This document shows, in pieces, positions 57,781-64,000 of a stretch of 64,000 bases of DNA (within the stretch, counting starts at the first letter, position 1; the number at the start of each line of letters is the position of its first letter). The notes under the pieces are model-generated. The model was not told the origin of the DNA. It did not search any database and saw nothing but the letters and a program-made list of their open reading frames with translations. A program made the translations under genes and the position numbers. Source of the stretch: DASQMT01 sp963839615 (lineage in GTDB: Bacteria; Actinomycetota; Thermoleophilia; Solirubrobacterales; Solirubrobacteraceae); contig CAWIVY010000001.1 in assembly GCA_963839615.1 (NCBI GenBank), forward strand, positions 186,001-250,000. The letters run 5' to 3'.

Positions 57781-58491
57781 ATGGACCTCTCCGTCTGCGT
57801 CCCGGTCTACCGCGCCCACGAGGCGCCGAACGTCGCGACCCTGGCCGCGGCGCTGCCCGCCGCGCTGGGGGCGCGCGAAGGCGAGCTCGTGGTCGCGCTC
57901 AACGGCATCGGCGCGGCGGAGGCCGGCGTGCCGGCCGGCACCCGCACGGTCGCACTGCCGGAGAACCGCGGCGTGGCGCCGGGCTGGAACGCGGCCGCGC
58001 GCGCCGCGGCCGGCGACGTGCTCGTCTTCGCCAACGACGACGTGCTGCCCGGCGGACTGGCATTCGAGCGGCTCGTGTCCGCGCTCGAGCAGCTGCCGGA
58101 CGCCGGCGTCGTCGGCCCCGTCGGCGCGCGCTGGAACCGCAGCACGTGGCAGCACGAGGCAACGGTCGAGCCGACCGAGGGCGCCGACGAATGCGACGCC
58201 GTCAGCGGATTCCTGTTCGCGACCCGCCGCAGCACCTGGGACGCCGTCGGTGGCTTCGACGAGAGCTACGCGCCGGCGTCGTGGGAGGAGATCGACTTCA
58301 ACGTCGCCGTGCAGCAGCTCGGCCTGCGCTCCTATGCGATCGCCGGCGTCGACGCGCCGCACGAGTGGGGGATCTCCGCCCGCCAGGTGCCGTGGAAGAC
58401 GGTCCGGTGGGGCGGCCGGCGCGAGCTGCTGTGGTCGATCCACCGGCGCAACCGGCGCCACTTCCTGGCCAAGTGGGCGCGCTCGGGGTGA
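57781..58491 (+). CDS. GT2 family glycosyltransferase
   Basis: A 236-residue GT-A enzyme. DLSVCVPVYRAHEAPN at the N-terminus, ENRGVAPGWNAAARAAAGDV, VFANDDV (DXD-type), AVSGFLFATRR and the catalytic-loop pattern GGFDESYAPASWEEIDF. The family includes rhamnosyl- and galactofuranosyltransferases. GTGA overlap with the following gene. Substrate unknown. Confidence 0.88.
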   Translation: MDLSVCVPVYRAHEAPNVATLAAALPAALGAREGELVVALNGIGAAEAGVPAGTRTVALPENRGVAPGWNAAARAAAGDVLVFANDDVLPGGLAFERLVSALEQLPDAGVVGPVGARWNRSTWQHEATVEPTEGADECDAVSGFLFATRRSTWDAVGGFDESYAPASWEEIDFNVAVQQLGLRSYAIAGVDAPHEWGISARQVPWKTVRWGGRRELLWSIHRRNRRHFLAKWARSG

Positions 58492-59105
58492 GCAAGGCGA
58501 TCGCTTCGCTCGGCGTCGGGCCGCACGAGCGGCTGCTGCGGCTCGCCTCGCGCTCGTTCCGGCCCTTCGCCGACCGGCACGGCTACGACCTTCACCTGCA
58601 CACCGAGCTCGCCGACGCCTCGCGGCCGGCGCCATGGTCGAAGATCCCGATCCTGCGCGCGCTGCTCGAGCGCTACGAGACCGTGGTCTGGCTCGACAGC
58701 GACCTCGTGATCGTCGACGGCCGCGAGGACCTCCCGGCGCCGGAGTTCATGGCCCTGGTGGAGCACGTCACCAAGGAGGGCCGCGTTCCCAACTCCGGGG
58801 TCTGGGCGCTGCGCTCGGGCCCGGATGCGCGGCGCTTCCTCGACGAGGTCTGGGCGCAGGAGGACCTGACGGATCACCGCTGGTGGGAGAACGCGGCGAT
58901 CTGCCGGCTGCTCGGATACGAGCTGGACCCCGTGCGGCCCGGTGCCTCGACCGCCTGGCTCGAGCGCACGACGTTCCTCGACCCGCGCTGGAACTCGATC
59001 CCCGACGCGCGCGCCCGGCGCCCGCGCATCCGCCATTACCCGGGCTACTCGACGCGGACGCGCGGAGTGCTGATGGCTCGCGACCTGCTGCTGCGGCGGC
59101 GTTGA
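58488..59105 (+). CDS. GT34/GMA12-like nucleotide-sugar transferase
   Basis: A 205-residue protein resembling galactosyl transferase GMA12/MNN10-type GT-A enzymes: DRHGYDLHLHTELADASRPA, APWSKIPILRALLERYETVV and WLDSDLVIVD with a DSD metal motif, then PNSGVWALRSG and WWENAAICRLLGY. Short but with the core motifs intact. Starts at GTG within the upstream gene's stop. One-base overlap with the next GT4 gene. Confidence 0.78.
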   Translation: MSKAIASLGVGPHERLLRLASRSFRPFADRHGYDLHLHTELADASRPAPWSKIPILRALLERYETVVWLDSDLVIVDGREDLPAPEFMALVEHVTKEGRVPNSGVWALRSGPDARRFLDEVWAQEDLTDHRWWENAAICRLLGYELDPVRPGASTAWLERTTFLDPRWNSIPDARARRPRIRHYPGYSTRTRGVLMARDLLLRRR

Positions 59106-60205
59106 TGCGGATCGGGATCGACGCGCGGGCGGCCGCCGAGGAGCGCGGCGGGCGCGGCACGATGGTGCGGGAGCTGCTGCGCGCGCTCGCCCGCTCGGCC
59201 GCTCCGCACTCGTTCGAGCTGCTCGGCCGCGAGCGCTGGGACGACGGCGCCGAGTTCGACGAGCGCTTCCGCTGGCGGCTGCTGCCGCAGTCGGACCCCT
59301 GGTGGAACGTCCGCGCGGGCGCGACGGCGCACAGGTTCTGCGACACCTTCCTGTCGACGAACAGCTACCTGACCGTCTGGTTCACGCGCGTCCCTTCGGT
59401 GATGGTCGTCTGCGACCTCGTCGCCTTCGACGACGAGCTCGCGCCGCAACGGCGGGCGCGGGTGATCGAGCGCGCGACGCTGCCGCCGGCCGTGCGCCGC
59501 GCGACCGCGCTCACCGCGATCTCGCAGGCCACCGCCGACGACCTCGGGCGGCGCTTCCCGCCGGCGCGCGCCAAGACGACGGTCACGCCGCTCGCGGCCG
59601 ACGCGCGGTTCGGCGCGACCGATGGGCCGTCCGTGACCGAGGTCGCCGCGCGGCACGCGATCGAACGGCCGTATGTGCTCGCCGTGGGAACGCTCGAGCC
59701 ACGCAAGAACCTGCCGCGGTTGATCGAGGCGTTCGCGCTGCTGCCCGACGAGCTGCGCGACGCACATGAGCTGGTGCTCGTCGGCGCCGCCGGCTGGGAG
59801 ACCGAGGCGACGATGCGATCGATCGCCGCGCACGGCGGGCTTGTGCGCGCGCTCGGGCATGTGCCCGACGCCGACCTCCCGGCGCTGTATCGAGGCGCCG
59901 CGCTGTTCGCGTACCCGTCGCTCTACGAGGGCTTCGGCCTGCCCGTGCTGGAGGCGATGACCGCGGGCGCGACGGTGCTGACGAGCGACATCTCGTCGCT
60001 CCCCGAGGTGGCCGGCGATGCGGCGCTCTACTGCGACCCGCGCAGCAGCGAGTCGATCCGTGACGCGCTGGCGCGCGGCTTGGGCGACCCGGCGGGCGCC
60101 GCCGAGCTGGCCCGCCGCGGGACGGCGCGGGCGGCGACGTTTTCGTGGGATCGCTACGCCGCGGAGACGCTGGCGGTGCTGGAGCGCGCGGCCGGCTCGA
60201 GGTAG
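59105..60205 (+). CDS. GT4 family glycosyltransferase
   Basis: A 366-residue GT-B enzyme: RIGIDARAAAEERGGRGTMV, then TALTAISQATADDLGRRFP, YVLAVGTLEPRKNLPRLIEA and AYPSLYEGFGLPVLEAMTAG, a textbook GT4 donor site like mannosyl- or rhamnosyltransferases. The 3' end overlaps a convergent FkbM methyltransferase gene by 52 bp. The start shares one base with the previous stop. Last gene of the plus-strand run. Confidence 0.92.
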   Translation: MRIGIDARAAAEERGGRGTMVRELLRALARSAAPHSFELLGRERWDDGAEFDERFRWRLLPQSDPWWNVRAGATAHRFCDTFLSTNSYLTVWFTRVPSVMVVCDLVAFDDELAPQRRARVIERATLPPAVRRATALTAISQATADDLGRRFPPARAKTTVTPLAADARFGATDGPSVTEVAARHAIERPYVLAVGTLEPRKNLPRLIEAFALLPDELRDAHELVLVGAAGWETEATMRSIAAHGGLVRALGHVPDADLPALYRGAALFAYPSLYEGFGLPVLEAMTAGATVLTSDISSLPEVAGDAALYCDPRSSESIRDALARGLGDPAGAAELARRGTARAATFSWDRYAAETLAVLERAAGSR

Positions 60206-60972
60206 GCCCAGCGCATCAGCGATGGGCGGCACTCGTCGAGCAGGATCCCGCGCCGGCGCGCGGGCACGTCCGCGAGCTCCGGCGTGCTGACGCCATCGCG
60301 CGAGCGCTCGTCGATCAGTCGCACCGCGTGCGTGGAGCTGAAGCGCGTGACGATCAGCTCGCTGATCGACGGATCGATGAAGTCGTGCAGCTCGACGATG
60401 ATCGGCCAGCCTGCGAGCCGCGGGCTGACCTCCGGGTCGAGCAGCGTGCGCTCGTAGCCCTCGGCGTCGCACAGCAGCGCGACGCCCTGCGCCGGCAGAC
60501 GGGCGAGCGCCGCGGACGCGCCGTCGCCCTGGACGCGGACGCGGTCGGCGACGCCGTTGAGCTCGGCCAGCGCCGTGCAGCGGGCGCGCGCGCGGTCGTC
60601 GATGTCGAACGCGTGCACGGTCGCCTGCGGCATCGCGCGGGCGAGCCCGACCGCGTAGTAGCCCTCGGCGCAGCCCACGTCGACCACGTGCTCGAAGCCG
60701 CCGCCGACCCAGCCGCGCAGGACGTCGTGCAACTCGAGCTCGTAGGTCCCGGCGAGCTTCGCGACGAGGTAGTCCGTGCCGGAGTCGATCGCCGCCTCCG
60801 GGTAGCGCAGGCCGGCCAGGGGGCCATGCCGGACCGTGGTGCCGTAGCGCTCGACGTAGGCGCGGGTCGGCTCGCGCAGCGCGCGCGTGCGGCGGCGATT
60901 CGTCCAGCGCTCGTGCGCGCGCTTGGCGCTGTCGGGCAAGACCTTCGCGGCGATCCGGCGGGCGAGCGGCAC
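60154..60972 (-). CDS. FkbM-like SAM-dependent methyltransferase
   Basis: A 272-residue methyltransferase. A basic N-terminal helix precedes YPEAAIDSGTDYLVAKLAGT and the SAM loop VVDVGCAEGYYAVGLARAMP. Then come VHAFDIDDRARARC, LLCDAEGYERTLLDPE and PIIVELHDFIDPS. The DxEGxE-type motif is typical of FkbM-like enzymes. Probably a sugar O-methyltransferase. The GTG start is six bases after TACGGT on the minus strand. Convergent with, and overlapping by 52 bp, the GT4 gene; divergent from another methyltransferase with 24 bp between starts. Confidence 0.82.
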   Translation of the reverse strand: MPLARRIAAKVLPDSAKRAHERWTNRRRTRALREPTRAYVERYGTTVRHGPLAGLRYPEAAIDSGTDYLVAKLAGTYELELHDVLRGWVGGGFEHVVDVGCAEGYYAVGLARAMPQATVHAFDIDDRARARCTALAELNGVADRVRVQGDGASAALARLPAQGVALLCDAEGYERTLLDPEVSPRLAGWPIIVELHDFIDPSISELIVTRFSSTHAVRLIDERSRDGVSTPELADVPARRRGILLDECRPSLMRWAYLEPAARSSTASVSAA

Positions 60973-60978
60973 GCGCGC

Positions 60979-60988
60979 ACCGTACTCT
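60979..60988. promoter_or_regulatory. Overlapping divergent -10 elements between two methyltransferases
   Basis: TACGGT on the minus strand (60979-60984) is six bases before the GTG at 60972. TACTCT on the plus strand (60983-60988) is eight bases before the ATG at 60997. They share two bases, so the two leaderless genes may be mutually exclusive at initiation. Confidence 0.5.
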
Positions 60989-60996
60989 GCCGGGCC

Positions 60997-61728
60997 ATGT
61001 CCCGGAACAGCGAGCGGATCGAGCGGCTGCGGCACGCCCGTGGATGGCTCGGACCCCACGGAGCCGTCGCGCGCCATGCGGAGAAGTCGATGATCTTCTC
61101 GCTCGACGACGACCCCGCGGCGCCGTCGGAGCGGCTGCTGGACGCATCGCTGCTCGCCATCGGTGCCGCGCGCGCGATCGACCTCAGCCACCTGCACGAG
61201 CGCCTCGAGGGCCCGCCGTACTGGCCGTCGATCTGGCCGGGCGAGCACTACCGGCTGCTGGCCGGCCTGGCGCAGGCGCTGCGCCCGACGACGATCGTCG
61301 AGATCGGCACCGCGACCGGCCTGTCGGCACTCGCGCTCGCGGCCGGAGCCCCGGAGGCGACGGTCGTGACGTTCGACATCGTCCCGTGGCAGCAGTTCCC
61401 GGGCACGGTCCTGAACGCGGACGACTTCGCCGGCGGCAGGCTCGTCCAGCACGTCGACGACCTGTCCCAGCGCGACGCGGTCGAGCGCCATGCCGCGACG
61501 CTCGCGGACGCCACGCTCGTGTTCGTCGACGCCGCGAAGGACGGCCATCAGGAGCGCCGCTTCCTCCAGCTGCTCGGCCAGATCCCCTACCGTCAGCCAC
61601 CGATCGTCGTTTTCGACGACATCAGGCAGTGGAGGATGCTCGCGATCTGGCGCGAGATCGTCCGCCCGAAGCTCGACCTCACGTCCTTCGGGCACTGGTC
61701 GGGGACGGGCCTGGTGGACTTCAGCTGA
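60997..61728 (+). CDS. Class I SAM-dependent O-methyltransferase
   Basis: A 243-residue methyltransferase with EIGTATGLSALALAAGAPEA as the SAM loop, VTFDIVPWQQFPG, FVDAAKDGHQERRF and IVVFDDIRQWRM. The acidic motifs FVDAAK and FDDI are typical of metal-dependent O-methyltransferases. N-terminal helical region of ~90 residues of unknown role. Single gene between two divergent/convergent neighbours; eight-base overlap with the convergent gene downstream. Confidence 0.8.
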   Translation: MSRNSERIERLRHARGWLGPHGAVARHAEKSMIFSLDDDPAAPSERLLDASLLAIGAARAIDLSHLHERLEGPPYWPSIWPGEHYRLLAGLAQALRPTTIVEIGTATGLSALALAAGAPEATVVTFDIVPWQQFPGTVLNADDFAGGRLVQHVDDLSQRDAVERHAATLADATLVFVDAAKDGHQERRFLQLLGQIPYRQPPIVVFDDIRQWRMLAIWREIVRPKLDLTSFGHWSGTGLVDFS

Positions 61729-62551
61729 CCGTCTTGCAGCACTCCGGGCGCAGGCGCGGCGGCGTCGCGCGCAGCGCCGCGAGCGCGACGCGCACCGCGA
61801 GCGCCCGTGCGCGCTCGCTCGGGGTCTCCGCCGGGTAGGACGCGCCGGCGCCGGCGGACGGGTGGACGTAGGTCACGTTCGTGTACGTCGCCCGCAACCG
61901 GCCGTGGTGGCGCATCCAGGCGTCCACGCGGCTCTCGAAGACCGCGCCGAGGTGCGCCACCGGATAACGCAGCTGGGCAAGGCAGCGCTGGCCGTACACC
62001 GGCGCCGCGAGCTCCGCGCGGCGGGCGAGGAAGAGCTGGTCGCTGAAGCCGTCGCCGAGCGCGAAGTGGCCGCTCAGCTCGCGCGTCTCGCGCGCGAGCG
62101 TCGGGTCCGTGAAGGCGGGGTTGGCGACCATCACACGCGCGTCAGCGGCGAGGATCCCGAGCGCCGGCGTGATCCAGTCGTGCGGCTCCGCGAGCCGGAC
62201 ATCCGCATCCCAGTAGGTCAGCCAGGGCGAGCCCGGCAGCGTCACCGCCACCAGCGCGCAGTCGGAGTAGTGCGCGACCTTGCCCAGGTCACGACGCGTC
62301 AGGCCGGTGATCCGCAGCGCGCGCTCGAGTTGGTCGGCTACGAAGTGGAAGCCGCTGATCTCGCCGGTCGCGACGAGCCCGCGCGCGAGCGCCTCGGCCT
62401 CCGCGCGATCCTCGACGTTGTTCACGAGCAGCACGCGGTCCCTGAACGGGAAGCGGTTCGACGCTGCGATCTCCTCGATCACCCCGTCCGACAGCACGTC
62501 GCGGTAGGTGCGCTCCCAGACGTTGACGACGAGGTCGACGTCCTCGCTCAC
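61721..62551 (-). CDS. Putative GT-A type glycosyltransferase-like protein
   Basis: A 276-residue protein. DLVVNVWERTYRDVL, VLLVNNVEDRAEAEALARGL, DCALVAVTLPGSPWLTYWDADVRL (with a DAD motif) and GHFALGDGFSDQLFLARRAE suggest a GT-A-fold transferase with a DXD site. I do not recognise a numbered family. GTGA overlap with the upstream GT4, so the two are coupled. The C-terminus ends with Cys-Cys near RLRPECCKTVS. Confidence 0.65.
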   Translation of the reverse strand: MSEDVDLVVNVWERTYRDVLSDGVIEEIAASNRFPFRDRVLLVNNVEDRAEAEALARGLVATGEISGFHFVADQLERALRITGLTRRDLGKVAHYSDCALVAVTLPGSPWLTYWDADVRLAEPHDWITPALGILAADARVMVANPAFTDPTLARETRELSGHFALGDGFSDQLFLARRAELAAPVYGQRCLAQLRYPVAHLGAVFESRVDAWMRHHGRLRATYTNVTYVHPSAGAGASYPAETPSERARALAVRVALAALRATPPRLRPECCKTVS

Positions 62552-63654
62552 CCGAGCGCCTCGTGATAGCTCGCGACCGTCGCGCGCGCGGCGCTGTCCC
62601 AGCTGAAGCGCTCCGCCTGCGCGCGGCCCTTGACCGCGAGCTCGCGCCGCAGGCCGGCGTCGGACACCAGCCGCCCCACGGCAGCGGCGATCGCGGCCGT
62701 GTCGCGCGGGTCGAACAGCAGCGCGGCGTCGCCGGCCAGCTCCGGCAGCGACGTCGCGTCGGAGCACGCCACGGGCAGCCCGCGGCGCATCGCCTCGAGG
62801 ACCGGCAGCCCGAACCCCTCCGCAAGCGAGGGGAACGCGAGACACGTCGCCGCGCGGTAGAGCCCGTCCATGTCCGCGTCGGAGAGCCAGCCGGCCAGCA
62901 CGACCCGGGCGCCGTCGGCGTGCGCGAGCAGCCGCTCGTCCAGCGACGTGACGTAGCCCGGCAGCACGAGCGTGGCGTCGACCGACCGCATCGCCTCGAT
63001 CAGGCGTTCGAGGTTCTTGTGGGCACGCCGGGCGGACGGCGAGAGCACGAACGGCCCATCCGCGAGGCCGAGGCGGCTGCGCAGCTCGGCCTCCGGCGTC
63101 GGCTCGGCGACGAGATCGAGTCCGGGCCCGATCGGGACGACGTCGATCTTCTCCGCCCGCACGCCCAGGAAGCGGCGGATGTCCCCGGCGGAAGCCTCCG
63201 AGTGTGTGACGATCCGGCGCGCCCGCCTCGCCGCCAGCGGCACGAGCAGCGCCATCCCCTTCGACAGCACCCCGGCGTGCGCGTCCGGGTGCCGCTTGTA
63301 GATCACGTCGTGGATCGTCACGACCGTGCGGGCGCGGGCGAGCAGCGGCGTGGTCGTGCCCAGGCTGTGCACGAGCTCGACGCGATGGCGCGCGAGCGCC
63401 GCGGCCAGCAGCGACTGCTCGACGGCCGCGCGGCGCACGCGCGTCGCCGAGCAGACCGGCAGCTCGACGAGCCGGATCGCCGGGTGCCACGGCCGCGCGC
63501 GCCACTCCGCGGCCAGCTCACGGCCGGCGAACGCGATGAAGCGCGCCTCGGGCCAGCTGTCGGGCAGCCGCGGGAGCAGCGCGCGGGCGTACGTCTCCAT
63601 CCCGCCGGTTGCGCCCGGCGCGAGGTAGAGCAGGTTCAAGCCGACGCGGACCAT
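62548..63654 (-). CDS. GT4 family glycosyltransferase
   Basis: A 368-residue GT-B enzyme: VGLNLLYLAPGATGGMETYA, then TVVTIHDVIYKRHPDAH, FVLSPSARRAHKNLERLIEA and AFPSLAEGFGLPVLEAMRRG, a canonical GT4. The ATG at 63654 lies eight bases after a minus-strand TAGCCT. Coupled to the GT-A-like gene downstream and divergent from the WecG-type gene (53 bp between starts). Confidence 0.92.
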   Translation of the reverse strand: MVRVGLNLLYLAPGATGGMETYARALLPRLPDSWPEARFIAFAGRELAAEWRARPWHPAIRLVELPVCSATRVRRAAVEQSLLAAALARHRVELVHSLGTTTPLLARARTVVTIHDVIYKRHPDAHAGVLSKGMALLVPLAARRARRIVTHSEASAGDIRRFLGVRAEKIDVVPIGPGLDLVAEPTPEAELRSRLGLADGPFVLSPSARRAHKNLERLIEAMRSVDATLVLPGYVTSLDERLLAHADGARVVLAGWLSDADMDGLYRAATCLAFPSLAEGFGLPVLEAMRRGLPVACSDATSLPELAGDAALLFDPRDTAAIAAAVGRLVSDAGLRRELAVKGRAQAERFSWDSAARATVASYHEALG

Positions 63655-63662
63655 CGCGCGGC

Positions 63663-63668
63663 AGGCTA
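63663..63668 (-). promoter_or_regulatory. -10 hexamer of a leaderless promoter (GT4)
   Basis: TAGCCT on the minus strand, eight bases before the ATG at 63654. Confidence 0.45.
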
Positions 63669-63692
63669 GAGGGTGCCTACACTGACCGCCGG

Positions 63693-63698
63693 TAGGGT
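63693..63698 (+). promoter_or_regulatory. -10 hexamer of a leaderless promoter (WecG-like gene)
   Basis: TAGGGT, nine bases before the ATG at 63708. Confidence 0.45.
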
Positions 63699-63707
63699 CA
63701 CCGCGCC

Positions 63708-64000
63708 ATGTCCGCCCCTGGGTCCAATCCCATCGAAGCACGCCCGGCTCCGGGCGTCCCGCGCTCGCCCGACCAGCGCGAGCTGCTCGGCGTGCCGCTG
63801 GCGATCACCGATTACGCGCACACGCTCGAGTGGATCGACGCCTCCGTCGCGGCGCGCGATCGCGGCTACATCTGCGTCGCAGCCGTCCACACCGTCATGG
63901 CCTGCCAGGAGGACGCCGGCCTGCGCGCGGCGATCGCGGGCGCGAGCTTCACGGTGCCCGACGGCCAGCCGCTCGTCTGGGCGCTGAACGCGCTCGGCCA
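63708..64000 (+). CDS. WecG/TagA/CpsF family glycosyltransferase, truncated by the window edge
   Basis: The first 97 residues of a GT26-type transferase. After a Pro-rich N-terminus comes LLGVPLAITDYAHTLEWIDA, then YICVAAVHTVMACQEDAGLR and FTVPDGQPLVWALNALG. The last is the conserved PDGxPLVW motif of the N-acetylmannosaminyltransferase family. These enzymes add the second sugar to lipid-linked N-acetylglucosamine in teichoic acid, enterobacterial common antigen and capsule synthesis. The remainder lies beyond 64000. It indicates that the glycan cluster continues to the right. Confidence 0.85.
   Translation, partial: MSAPGSNPIEARPAPGVPRSPDQRELLGVPLAITDYAHTLEWIDASVAARDRGYICVAAVHTVMACQEDAGLRAAIAGASFTVPDGQPLVWALNALG

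Overview
The window is very GC-rich throughout, with dense, mostly uninterrupted coding. It looks like the chromosome of a high-GC actinobacterium, most likely class Thermoleophilia (Solirubrobacterales-like). That placement is an inference from gene content: B12-dependent ribonucleotide reductase, heme A synthase, aldehyde:ferredoxin oxidoreductase with duplicated moeA, DUF3159 and DUF2630 proteins, and an abundance of leaderless promoters. No rRNA, tRNA, CRISPR array or insertion sequence was seen.

Region 1 (1-13.7 kb) is housekeeping plus a molybdenum/tungsten cofactor block. It opens with a GGDEF/EAL c-di-GMP protein, a frameshifted membrane/coiled-coil gene, a PHP phosphoesterase, a small DUF2630 protein and an SDR-TetR pair. 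A minus-strand operon follows: aldehyde:ferredoxin oxidoreductase, moeA, and a second moeA fused to a periplasmic-binding-like domain. After a DUF3159 protein, an inositol-monophosphatase-like enzyme and a secreted phosphodiesterase comes a MobA-MoaD fusion.

Region 2 (13.7-29.6 kb) holds PPK2, DNA polymerase III delta' (apparently frameshifted) divergent from thymidylate kinase, GalE, a secreted Thr/Pro-rich membrane protein and NrdJ. A copper-defence operon follows (CsoR-type operator, His-rich secreted protein, CopA). Then come two secreted proteins (one a clan-A glycosidase), a cold-shock protein, and two small cupin/membrane gene groups arranged around a palindromic divergent promoter.

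Region 3 (29.6-64 kb) is a roughly 34-kb surface-glycan cluster, interrupted only by ctaA. It contains about a dozen glycosyltransferases (a methyltransferase-GT2-GT4 trimodular protein and a GT2-WsaF-like fusion among them) and seven methyltransferase domains. There are two polyprenyl-phosphate-sugar-synthase-like GT2 genes, each beside a large multi-TM GT-C-like protein. Export candidates are a Wzt/Wzm ABC pair whose Wzt has a C-terminal glycan-binding-type domain, and a Wzx-type flippase. A polysaccharide deacetylase, a UPF0104/AglD-type membrane protein and, at the right edge, a truncated WecG/TagA/CpsF gene complete it. The simplest reading is assembly of a methylated, probably deoxysugar-containing polysaccharide or glycoprotein glycan at the membrane.

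Two window-wide patterns stand out. First, about 22 genes at the head of transcription units carry a TANNNT hexamer 6-11 nt before the start codon, usually without a Shine-Dalgarno sequence, which suggests pervasive leaderless transcription; several divergent pairs share or overlap these hexamers. Second, of 12 convergent gene pairs, 8 overlap at their 3' ends and only one has an obvious terminator. Three genes carry apparent frameshifts (a 13-bp tandem duplication, and single-base shifts in holB and in a glycosyltransferase gene). These need checking as assembly errors before any biological reading.
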